A DNA stretch of 64,000 nt. It comes from Cognatundibacterium oligocarboniphilum. GTDB taxonomy: Bacteria; Pseudomonadota; Gammaproteobacteria; Burkholderiales; Burkholderiaceae_D. The DNA lies in the NCBI RefSeq assembly GCF_013377855.1, contig NZ_JABXYJ010000004.1, forward strand, positions 1 to 64,000, read 5' to 3'. Numbering within the stretch: position 1 is the stretch's first letter; the number at the start of each line of letters is the position of its first letter. The translations under genes were made by a program, and so were the position numbers. Positions 10,292-21,102 of the stretch are shown piece by piece. Below the pieces are notes generated by a model. The model had not been told where the DNA came from, made no database searches, and saw only the letters and a program-made list of their open reading frames with translations.

Positions 10292-10969
10292 ATGAAGAAA
10301 ATTCTTCCGGTTGTCCTCGCGGCGATGACGCTTGCGGCTTGCTCCACGCAATACAGTGAAACACCCCTGGCAGGAAATTTTGCAACAAGCAAACAAAATA
10401 AATTACAAGCATCATCCCACTGGCTTTTGATTGCAAAGGACGTTGCTGAGCAAATCAAGTTGGGTACCGATAAAGTTGGCGCGCCAGTTTATGTGACGCC
10501 ACCCGCTCAAAATAGCAAATTTTCTCAGATTTTTTATGATCAGGTCATCACCTCTCTGGTCAATCAAGGAGTCACTGTGCGTCGTGTACACGATGTGACC
10601 GTACAGGTTGTTGATATTGACACGCATCTTGTTCGTTTTTCCGCAGACCGCACCCAGAACCGCCGCTTTACCAGCATGACGGCTCTCGCTGGTGGCATTG
10701 CCGCCTTGTATGGTGTCAACTGGACAGCCGGTACAAAAGCCGCAGTAGGTGGCTTAGCGGCAAGCGCAAGCTACGACTGGTTAAGCTGGGTTGATCAGGA
10801 ATATGCAAAAGGACGCACACCTTCCTACGAATTAATTGTCACCACGTCGTTGACAAAAAATGCGCAATATCTCGCACGTCGTACTGATGCTTACTATATC
10901 AATGATGACGATGCATCGTTGTATAACAAAGATAAAGATTACAGCTTCAAAGTCGTCGGAGGACAATAA
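10292..10969 (+). CDS. predicted lipoprotein of unknown function
   Basis: A 225-residue protein that I do not recognise as a named family. It begins MKKILPVVLAAMTLAACST, a lipoprotein signal peptide with lipobox LAAC and lipidated Cys17. Ser at +2 suggests transport to the outer membrane. The body has a hydrophobic Gly/Ala segment at about 140-170 that could be a membrane-associated helical hairpin. The ATG at 10292 follows GAAGGTGA at good spacing; an earlier in-frame ATG would spoil the signal peptide. It ends two bases before the next gene, which is FlgO-like and has its own lipoprotein signal, so the two are co-transcribed. By neighbourhood it may be an envelope component, possibly flagellum-associated, but no other flagellar gene is in the window. 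Confidence 0.75.
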   Translation: MKKILPVVLAAMTLAACSTQYSETPLAGNFATSKQNKLQASSHWLLIAKDVAEQIKLGTDKVGAPVYVTPPAQNSKFSQIFYDQVITSLVNQGVTVRRVHDVTVQVVDIDTHLVRFSADRTQNRRFTSMTALAGGIAALYGVNWTAGTKAAVGGLAASASYDWLSWVDQEYAKGRTPSYELIVTTSLTKNAQYLARRTDAYYINDDDASLYNKDKDYSFKVVGGQ

Positions 10970-10971
10970 GC

Positions 10972-11535
10972 ATGAAAAAAATTTTGCTCACATGCGTTTG
11001 CGCCATTGCTCTCTCGGCATGTTCCAATATGAATATGAACACGGCTGCAAGTAACACGTCCACGACACCAACGTGGAAAGATGCTCAGTCGAATGAATTT
11101 ATTCCTACAAATCAGAGAGCGGCAGCCGCTCTGATTGCCGCAGCAGGTAACAAACTAGACAAGTCTCGTCCACTGATCGTGGCAACGCTTGCCAACATTA
11201 ATGCGCTGGAAGAATCCTCTCCGTTTGGCCGCATAGTTGCCGAGCAGGTTTCCGGTGAATTCACCCACAGTGGCTACTAGATGGTAGAGATGAAATTTCG
11301 CGATAAAGTCTTCATCAAGCAAAATGTCGGTGAATTACTCCTGACTCGCGAAATTAAGGATGTCGCACAAAATCATAGCGCCCAAGCCGTGATTGTTGGT
11401 ACTTATACCGAAAGCGACAAGTTGCTGTTTGTTAATCTGAAGCTCATACGACCAGGTGACAACATCGTACTCGCAACCTATGATTACGCCGTTCCAATGG
11501 ATAAGACCACAAAATCGCTCATTGGTCGCCGCTGA
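10972..11535 (+). pseudogene. FlgO-like lipoprotein gene interrupted by an in-frame TAG
   Basis: The two halves (10972-11280 and 11281-11535) lie in the same frame and are separated only by TAG at 11278-11280, which is directly followed by ATG. Together they make about 187 codons of one FlgO-like domain. The first half has lipobox LSAC (Cys17), then the family's SSPFGRIVAEQ motif; the second half has MVEMKFRD, GELLLTREI and AVIVGTYTES. Family members normally run from a GY into a V-E-L/M-R/K motif through one basic or polar residue, exactly where the TAG sits. A single base change from CAG, AAG or TAC would produce it. Options are a recent nonsense mutation, reinitiation at the adjacent ATG giving two polypeptides, or an assembly error. 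FlgO is an outer membrane protein of the Vibrio flagellum; the role here is inferred. Confidence 0.75.
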
Positions 11536-11569
11536 TCATCCACATCAGGTACACTGGCCTGCAGACATC

Positions 11570-11604
11570 AAAATGCACCTGAAAATCAGGTGCATTTTGT
11601 TTTG
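11570..11604. terminator. intrinsic terminator after the FlgO-like gene, possibly bidirectional
   Basis: A perfect 13-bp stem, AAAATGCACCTGA and TCAGGTGCATTTT, with a 3-base loop, is followed on the plus strand by a GTTTTG tract. The stem's own A/T ends give a TTTT run on the minus strand as well, so it may also serve nhaR, which ends about 60 bases away. A second short inverted repeat (ACCCGA, AA, TCGGGT at 11608-11621) lies between it and nhaR. Confidence 0.85.
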
Positions 11605-11659
11605 TGACCCGAAATCGGGTGTGTTTCAACAACAGCCCAGCAGAACCAGACTGCCCCGG

Positions 11660-12565
11660 CTATGCGGGTTGCACCCGATTCTGCTGGGCAGCCTGGCTGA
11701 TGGCTAACACGGCAGGATGCGTCAATTTGCGCTGGACCGAGATGGCGTAGAACTGCTCCCAGATTTCATCGGTCTGCCCGATCAGCTGCACATCGTATTG
11801 CCGCATCACCATGCCGGCAATGACTGTCGGTGCGGCAAAAATACCTGCGCCCGCCTGACCGAATGCGCTCATGAGAGCACTGTCATCAAATTCCCCGGCA
11901 ATCCGGGGATGCAGCGCATGCTGATCCAACCATTGCAGCAAGCGGGCCCGCAATGCGGCATCCTCCCCCGGCAACAGAAAAGCCGCCCCCTCCAGGCACG
12001 CTGGAAAACCGGCACTGAGTTGCTGTTTTAAGCCAGCCGTCGCAAAGAAACTGATGCCGGACTCACCCAGCAAATGGCTGTAGGCGCGCACACTGGCAAT
12101 GGCGGGCATCGGACTGTCTGACAGCACAACATCGAGCTTATGTGCAGCCAGCTCTCCCAACAGAATTTCCAGTTTTCCTTCGCGGCAATTGATGCGCAGC
12201 GTCTGGGTCAATTGCAGTGCCGGTTCCAGGAGGCGGTAGGCCACTGTCTTGGGCAAGGCATCCGACACGCCTACCCGCAACTGCAGGGTGCGTTCCGTCG
12301 GGCGGTGATGTAAGACCTCCTCCAATTCCTGTCCCAGCGTGAAGATTTCATCAGCATAGCTCAGCACCAGGTGTCCGGCCTCGGTCAGTGCCAGATTTCT
12401 GCCATTTTTGCGGAACATCGCTTCGCCCTGCATTTCTTCAAATAAACTCAGTTGCGCGCTGATGGTCTGCGGCGTCAGATGCAGTTGCTCGCTGGCGCGG
12501 GCAATACTGCCGGCTTTTGCCACCACCCAGAAATAATGCAGATGTTTGTAATTCAATGTTGGCAT
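11660..12565 (-). CDS. nhaR: LysR-family activator of the NhaR type
   Basis: A 301-residue LysR-type regulator. The N-terminal winged helix-turn-helix (about 5-62) begins NYKHLHYFWVVAKAGSIARA and contains LTPQTISAQL, wording characteristic of NhaR. The C-terminal effector domain spans about 90-295. NhaR in E. coli responds to sodium and alkaline pH and activates nhaA; no nhaA is in this window. The start is preceded by AAGGTAA. It is divergent from the Bax-inhibitor-like and TerC genes across a 159-base gap, so regulation of that pair is plausible but untested. Confidence 0.85.
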   Translation of the reverse strand: MPTLNYKHLHYFWVVAKAGSIARASEQLHLTPQTISAQLSLFEEMQGEAMFRKNGRNLALTEAGHLVLSYADEIFTLGQELEEVLHHRPTERTLQLRVGVSDALPKTVAYRLLEPALQLTQTLRINCREGKLEILLGELAAHKLDVVLSDSPMPAIASVRAYSHLLGESGISFFATAGLKQQLSAGFPACLEGAAFLLPGEDAALRARLLQWLDQHALHPRIAGEFDDSALMSAFGQAGAGIFAAPTVIAGMVMRQYDVQLIGQTDEIWEQFYAISVQRKLTHPAVLAISQAAQQNRVQPA

Positions 12566-12724
12566 TTACCTTAAATCATCGATTTTTACGAAGTATTTAT
12601 CAATTATATTCGACTTTTATTGTTTATTATCCGCAACTACACTGAGTGAACCTTTAAAAAAAGGTTTTTCAGGCGCCCCCCCCTGCCGACCCCGGCAAGC
12701 GCTTTCCAATTTCAGGAGAAAAAC

Positions 12725-13423
12725 ATGAGAATTCTGAGTCGCTCCCTGGGCCGTACCGCCGCCCGTGATGTGCAGACTGTTGACTATAGCGATATTGGTG
12801 CAACCGACAGCCATCGGGTATTGCGCAATACCTATCTGCTACTGTCGATGACGCTGCTGTTTTCCGCGCTGACGGCTGCAGCGACGATCGCATTCGCGAT
12901 TCCCGGTCCCGGCATGTTTCTGACCCTGATCGTTTATTTCGGTCTGCTGTTTGCCACTAACCGACTGCGCAACAGCGCCTGGGGTATTGTGACTGTCTTT
13001 GCGCTGACCGGTTTCATGGGCTACACCCTGGGCCCTATCCTCAGTCATTATCTGCATATGCCGGGCGGCAATGGCATCGTGATGTCGGCAATGGGCATGA
13101 CGGGTCTGATCTTTCTCGGATTATCGGCTTATGTGCTGGTCAGCAAACGTGATTTCAGCTTCATTGGCGGCTTTCTGATCGCCGGCATGCTGGTCGCTCT
13201 GGTCGCCGGCCTGGGTGCGGTTTTCTTCCAGATTCCGGCTTTGTCGCTGACAATTTCAGCAGTCATGGTGTTACTGATGTCCGGCATGATTCTGTTTGAA
13301 ACCAGCAACATCCTTCACGGCGGCGAAACCAATTACATCATGGCGACCGTCAATCTGTATGTCACGCTGTTTAACCTGTTCACCAGCCTGCTGCAGTTGC
13401 TGGGCGTGATGGAAAAAGAGTAA
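12725..13423 (+). CDS. Bax inhibitor-1/YccA family membrane protein
   Basis: A 232-residue inner membrane protein with about seven hydrophobic segments, starting after a short soluble N-terminus (residues 1-35). The pattern and the C-terminal hydrophobic hairpin ending in VNLYVTLFNLFTSLLQLL match the YccA/YbhL branch of the TMBIM family. E. coli YccA modulates the FtsH protease, and bacterial homologues can conduct calcium in a pH-dependent way; neither is shown here. A clear ribosome site (CAGGAGAAAAAC) precedes the ATG. A small AACCTTT/AAAGGTT hairpin lies in the leader at about 12650-12667. The TerC gene begins 2 bases after the stop codon. Confidence 0.92.
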   Translation: MRILSRSLGRTAARDVQTVDYSDIGATDSHRVLRNTYLLLSMTLLFSALTAAATIAFAIPGPGMFLTLIVYFGLLFATNRLRNSAWGIVTVFALTGFMGYTLGPILSHYLHMPGGNGIVMSAMGMTGLIFLGLSAYVLVSKRDFSFIGGFLIAGMLVALVAGLGAVFFQIPALSLTISAVMVLLMSGMILFETSNILHGGETNYIMATVNLYVTLFNLFTSLLQLLGVMEKE

Positions 13424-13425
13424 AC

Positions 13426-14382
13426 ATGCTGCATTCTGTTGCCCAGCCCTGGATGTGGGTGATCTTTATCGGTTTTGTACTGACCATGCTGGCCGTCGAT
13501 GTCATCGCTCTCGGAGGCTCACGTGCACACAAAGTGAGCCTCCGCGAGGCCGCCGCCTGGTCAGTGGTCTGGGTCAGTCTGGCGCTCGCGTTTGATTTCG
13601 GCTTGTGGCTATACCTGACAGAAACCATAGGGCGCGAAGCAGCAACGGTAAAAGCAATGGAATTTCTGACCGGTTATGTGATCGAAAAATCGCTGTCGGT
13701 CGATAATATCTTCGTCTTTTTGATGATTTTCGGGCACTTTGCGGTTCCTCCCCAATATCAGCGCAAAGTCCTGCTGTACGGTGTGCTGGGAGCCATCGTG
13801 ATGCGTATTATCATGATTCTGGCCGGCAGCTGGGTAGTATCGCAATTTGCCTGGGTGATGTACCTGTTTGGTGTTTTCCTGGTCATCACCGGTCTGCGCA
13901 TGCTGGTTTCAAACGAGCAAAAACCCGATCTGGAAAACAACCCACTGCTGAAACTGGCTAAAAAACTGTTGCCCTTCACACCAGAATTTCATCAGGAAAA
14001 ATTCAGTTTCCGGCAACATGGCAAACGGGTATTTACACCTTTGCTGCTGGTACTGATCTTGATCGAAATATCCGATGTGGTGTTTGCCGTGGATTCCATC
14101 CCTGCCATTTTTGCAGTCACAACCGACCCGTTCATCGTGTTCACCTCCAATATTTTCGCCATCATGGGCTTGCGCGCGCTATATTTTCTGCTGGCAGACA
14201 TGGCGGACCGTTTTCATTTGCTGAAATTTGGCCTGGCATTCGTGCTGATGTTTGTCGGTCTCAAAATGCTGATCGTAAAATGGGTGCATATTCCCACGGA
14301 TGTCTCCCTGATGGTCATTGGCAGCATACTGTGCAGCGCGATTACCGCCAGCCTGTTTGTGACACGTCATAAAAACCATTGA
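13426..14382 (+). CDS. TerC family integral membrane protein (Alx-like)
   Basis: A 318-residue polytopic membrane protein with about eight or nine hydrophobic segments. Two family motifs with conserved Asp residues inside the membrane are visible: EKSLSVDNIFVFLMIF near 84-99 and EISDVVFAVDSIPAIFA near 213-229. TerC-family proteins such as E. coli Alx are linked to manganese export and pH or metal stress. The start is two bases after the upstream YccA-type gene, giving likely translational coupling. A strong intrinsic terminator at 14420-14455 ends the two-gene unit. No yybP-ykoY (manganese) riboswitch could be recognised upstream of the pair. Confidence 0.93.
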   Translation: MLHSVAQPWMWVIFIGFVLTMLAVDVIALGGSRAHKVSLREAAAWSVVWVSLALAFDFGLWLYLTETIGREAATVKAMEFLTGYVIEKSLSVDNIFVFLMIFGHFAVPPQYQRKVLLYGVLGAIVMRIIMILAGSWVVSQFAWVMYLFGVFLVITGLRMLVSNEQKPDLENNPLLKLAKKLLPFTPEFHQEKFSFRQHGKRVFTPLLLVLILIEISDVVFAVDSIPAIFAVTTDPFIVFTSNIFAIMGLRALYFLLADMADRFHLLKFGLAFVLMFVGLKMLIVKWVHIPTDVSLMVIGSILCSAITASLFVTRHKNH

Positions 14383-14419
14383 CATAGCAGCACATCAACC
14401 TGATCCATGCATTCCCTTT

Positions 14420-14455
14420 GGGTATATCTTTCTTGCGAGGATATGCCCTTTTTTT
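14420..14455 (+). terminator. intrinsic terminator after terC
   Basis: GGGTATATC and GATATGCCC form a 9-bp stem (one G-U pair) around an 11-base loop, followed directly by seven T residues. It lies 37 bases past the TerC stop codon. Confidence 0.85.
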
Positions 14456-14573
14456 ATTTTCTTTCTGCAAAGAGTTTGTCGTTTTTCCGTAAAGTTCATA
14501 AGCATCTGCCCAAAATGTATAAGCAAAATCTGGCAAAACCTTACCCTGACGGGTCCAAGCCCTTGATTTGACG

Positions 14574-14579
14574 TATAAT
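14574..14579 (+). promoter_or_regulatory. probable -10 box (TATAAT) of the metH leader
   Basis: A consensus TATAAT places the predicted start of transcription near 14586, immediately before the riboswitch aptamer. I see no good -35 box at 16-18 bases upstream, so the promoter may need an activator, or use a poor -35. The position relative to the aptamer is the main support. Confidence 0.6.
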
Positions 14580-14587
14580 TTACAATC

Positions 14588-14641
14588 CAGCGCCGATTTG
14601 AGATTCAGATTGCGGGCGCATAATAAATGCTGCTAAAAGGA
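14588..14641 (+). ncRNA. SAM-II riboswitch aptamer
   Basis: The segment matches the SAM-II (metA-motif) consensus in order: GCGCC at 14590-14594, GATTT, ATTGC at 14609-14613, the closing GGCGC at 14615-14619, then ATAAAT at 14623-14628 and GCTAAAAGG at 14632-14640. These are the P1 strands, the loop-1 U-rich stretch, and the 3' pseudoknot strand carrying the ligand-contacting residues in the known metagenomic metX structure. It sits about 130 bases before metH, whose product makes the methionine used for SAM. Expected behaviour is that SAM binding lowers metH expression. It is followed four bases later by an intrinsic terminator, so control may be at transcription rather than ribosome access. 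Identification is from sequence memory, not a covariance search. Confidence 0.88.
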
Positions 14642-14644
14642 CCC

Positions 14645-14684
14645 GACCCGATCCGCCTGCATGCATCAGCCGATCGGGTTTTTT
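14645..14684 (+). terminator. intrinsic terminator between SAM-II aptamer and metH (attenuator)
   Basis: CCCGATC at 14647-14653 and GATCGGG at 14672-14678 pair perfectly, extended by A-T and G-U pairs at the base, and are followed by six T residues at 14679-14684. It is positioned between the aptamer and the metH start. The P1 3' strand of the aptamer (CGGG and GGCG at 14613-14618) is complementary to CCCG and CGCC in the 5' part of this hairpin, so a mutually exclusive antiterminator is conceivable; that is inference. Confidence 0.85.
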
Positions 14685-14773
14685 ATTATCAGGACGCAGA
14701 GCGCAGCAGTCTGGATGACTGCGGCGATCATCCGCCGCACCGCTCCCGCCTCCTTGTTGAACGAGTAAACATC

Positions 14774-18526
<3,753 letters not shown>

Positions 18527-18557
18527 CAGCCGCGGTTTCGGCACACCCATCCGGAAA

Positions 18558-18595
18558 ACGGAAGACAATATGGTCTTCCGTGAAATATTTTTTTC
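18558..18595 (+). terminator. probable intrinsic terminator after metH
   Basis: ACGGAAGAC and GTCTTCCGT make a perfect 9-bp stem with a 6-base loop, 31 bases after the metH stop. A run of seven T residues begins six bases after the stem, which is a little far for a canonical terminator. Confidence 0.65.
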
Positions 18596-18662
18596 ATGCG
18601 CAGATCACGGCATCATAGGCGCTGCCTTACAATAGCAGCTACGTCATTGCATGAGAAATGAA

Positions 18663-19682
18663 ATGGTGCTGGATAATTTATCGTACGGTTCCGATCAGTC
18701 TGGTCTGGTGTGTGGTTACCTGTTCGAGCGCGGACAGGCCGGACGGGCGTTAGCGACTCATGAAGCACTGGAATGGCTGCGCCAGCCGCATCATGCCAAA
18801 GAAAACAGCTTCATCTGGCTACACTTCAATCTGAGCAACGTTGCCGCTGAAAAATGGCTGCATGAACATCTGCAATTGCCGCAGGAATTTTACGAAACCC
18901 TGCATGAAGGCTCGCGCTCCAGCCGCATCGAACACGCCGGTCATAATCTGATCGCGGTGATCAACGACGTTCTCCATGATTTTTCCTTTGAAGCATCCGA
19001 TATCGCCACACTCTGGCTCAGCGTCACCAGCAATGTCATGATCAGTGCGCGGCGCAAGCCTCTGCAGGCGATCGATCGTCTGCGCAATGCGGTAAATCGT
19101 GGCGAATCATTTCATTCTCCGGGTGCGCTGCTGATTCATCTGTTGCATGATCAGGGCGACGTGCTGGTCGGTATCGTGCGCGAAGTCGTTCGCAAGATTG
19201 ACGAGATCGAAGACACACTGCTGGCCAACCGGCTCAATCATAAACGTGCCAATCTCGGTGCCATCCGGCGCGTATTGGTACGTCTGCAGCGCCTGCTCGC
19301 GCCAGAGCCAGCTGCCTTGTTCCGCTTATTGCAAAAACCTCCGGTCTGGCTGGAAGAACACGACGTGCAGGAATTGCGTCAATCCACCGAAGAATTTGCC
19401 GTGGTACTGAGCGATATGGCAGCATTGCAGGAGCGCATAAAATTACTGCAGGAAGAAATCGCTGCCAGTGTCAACGAGCAAAATAACCGTTCATTATTTG
19501 TCCTGACCGTCGTCACCGTTCTGGCATTACCGATTAATATGATTGCCGGACTGCTGGGAATGAACGTCGGTGGCATTCCGTTGTCACAGCACGAGCACGG
19601 ATTCTGGATTATTGTTGCTATCGTAGTGACCTTTACTTTTATGGCCGGCTGGCTGGCATTCCGTAACAGAGATAGTGACTGA
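18663..19682 (+). CDS. zntB: ZntB/CorA-type divalent cation transporter
   Basis: A 339-residue inner membrane metal-ion transporter of the CorA superfamily. A long soluble N-terminal domain (about 1-275) with extended helices is followed by two membrane helices separated by GMNVGG, the signature loop; the flanking GLLGMNVGGIPL wording is closer to ZntB than to CorA. The C-terminus is short and charged (RNRDSD). The ATG at 18663 is chosen because GAGA lies 7 bases upstream; an ATG four codons earlier has no ribosome site. ZntB in enterobacteria imports zinc with protons. It is downstream of metH but probably separated by a terminator; a functional link (MetH needs zinc) is only a suggestion. 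Confidence 0.85.
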   Translation: MVLDNLSYGSDQSGLVCGYLFERGQAGRALATHEALEWLRQPHHAKENSFIWLHFNLSNVAAEKWLHEHLQLPQEFYETLHEGSRSSRIEHAGHNLIAVINDVLHDFSFEASDIATLWLSVTSNVMISARRKPLQAIDRLRNAVNRGESFHSPGALLIHLLHDQGDVLVGIVREVVRKIDEIEDTLLANRLNHKRANLGAIRRVLVRLQRLLAPEPAALFRLLQKPPVWLEEHDVQELRQSTEEFAVVLSDMAALQERIKLLQEEIAASVNEQNNRSLFVLTVVTVLALPINMIAGLLGMNVGGIPLSQHEHGFWIIVAIVVTFTFMAGWLAFRNRDSD

Positions 19683-19827
19683 AATTTATTCATGTCTGCC
19701 AGATCATTCAATGACTGCACGATAAAAAGTCAAATCAATAAAAAAATTCGCTTTTTTGGATGTTTAATGATAAATGTACAACTAGACGATTCATCGCAAT
19801 ATTCTCCGGTTTTCTTTGACGGATACC

Positions 19828-21102
19828 ATGGCTGATATCCATACACAGTTCATCGACATCTCCCAGTTGCGGGTAGGAATGTTCATTTATCTCGACGTTG
19901 GCTGGATGGATCATCCATTCCCGGTCAGCAATTTTAAAATCAGCAACCAGGAACAAATTGATTCCATACGTTCGCTGGGCATAGAACGTATCCGCTACGC
20001 CCCCGACCGAAGCACACCTGTGGTTGCGGAAACGGAAAAAAACGAATCCGCCGTAAATTCCAGGCCTGAAGAAACCCCGGAAGAAACCGCCACCAGAAAA
20101 CGGCGCGACCTTCTTGCCAGCCAGGCTGCCAGCCTGCAGGTCTGTGAACGTCAGTTCAACCATGCGGCGCAGACATTCAAGCAAATTACCGATGTGGTTC
20201 ACGCGCAGCCGGCTTTTGCCAAGCATCTCACCGAGCAGTTGATACAAGGGTTTCTCGGTCAGATACTGGGAGAAGACGAAGCAGCAATCCGCCTGCTGTC
20301 TGAAAAGGCCGGAGAAAAAACCTCGCTGCATTCGATTAATGTGGCCGTCATTTCCCTGCTGCTCGGCAAAGCGTTAAATCTCAGCAAAACAGACATGCTG
20401 AATCTGGGCGTCGGGGCGCTGGTGCATGATATCGGCAAAATCGAATTGCCTGACCGCCTGCGCTGGATGGATGAGCATTTCACTTCGGCGGAAAAGCAGA
20501 TTTACCATGAGCATGTGATGCACAGCGTCAATCTGGCACGTAAAATGGATCTGGCTCCAAATTCCATGCTGCTGATGGCACAGCATCACGAGCATTTTGA
20601 TGGCAGTGGCTATCCAAGCCGGATTCCGGGTGAAAAAATGTCGCCACTGAGCCGGATCGTGGCCCTGGTGAATCATTACGATAATCTCTGCAACCCGACA
20701 AATCCGGCACAGGCCATCACACCGCATGAAGCCCTTTCCCAGATATTCACGCAGTACAAAACATATTTTCATGTCCCGACGCTGACCTCCTTTATCCGCA
20801 TGATGGGTATTTATCCACCCGGCTCCGTCGTACAACTGACGGACCAGCGTTATGCCCTGGTGGTCTCCGTCAACTCCTCACGCCCAATCAAACCCAAAGT
20901 AGTGATTCATGACACGTCGATCAACCGGGAGGAAGCGCTGGTGATCAATCTTGAACATGAACAGCAGCTCTGCATTCACCGCAGTCTTCGTCCGGTGCAA
21001 CTGCCAAGAGCCGCCTATGATTACCTGTCGCCACGCAAGCGTCTCTGCTATTTCTTTGAACGGGGCACGGAAGTGAACGACCAGGCTGAAAGCCAGCTAT
21101 GA
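19828..21102 (+). CDS. HD-GYP domain c-di-GMP phosphodiesterase with DUF3391
   Basis: A 424-residue cytoplasmic protein. An N-terminal DUF3391 region (about 1-95, beginning FIDISQLRVGMFIYLD) is followed by an HD-GYP domain. Metal and catalytic motifs are intact: the His-Asp pair in LVHDIGKIELP at about 200-201 and HHEHFDGSGYP at about 253-263. HD-GYP enzymes hydrolyse c-di-GMP to GMP. The ATG at 19828 was chosen over a TTG four codons upstream. Its stop overlaps the start of the next gene (ATGA), which encodes a GGDEF-EAL protein, so the two are made together. Confidence 0.93.
   Translation: MADIHTQFIDISQLRVGMFIYLDVGWMDHPFPVSNFKISNQEQIDSIRSLGIERIRYAPDRSTPVVAETEKNESAVNSRPEETPEETATRKRRDLLASQAASLQVCERQFNHAAQTFKQITDVVHAQPAFAKHLTEQLIQGFLGQILGEDEAAIRLLSEKAGEKTSLHSINVAVISLLLGKALNLSKTDMLNLGVGALVHDIGKIELPDRLRWMDEHFTSAEKQIYHEHVMHSVNLARKMDLAPNSMLLMAQHHEHFDGSGYPSRIPGEKMSPLSRIVALVNHYDNLCNPTNPAQAITPHEALSQIFTQYKTYFHVPTLTSFIRMMGIYPPGSVVQLTDQRYALVVSVNSSRPIKPKVVIHDTSINREEALVINLEHEQQLCIHRSLRPVQLPRAAYDYLSPRKRLCYFFERGTEVNDQAESQL

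Noticed and set aside
12566-12724. Manganese (yybP-ykoY) riboswitch ahead of the YccA-TerC pair
   Set aside because: The conserved loop sequences of that class are absent; only a small A/T-rich hairpin is seen.
14627-14773. N-terminal extension of MetH from the upstream ATG
   Set aside because: It would translate through the riboswitch 3' end and the terminator hairpin; the family start and length fit ATG 14774.
14480-14773. Cobalamin riboswitch for metH
   Set aside because: No B12 box or the roughly 200-base scaffold; the leader is accounted for by SAM-II and a terminator.
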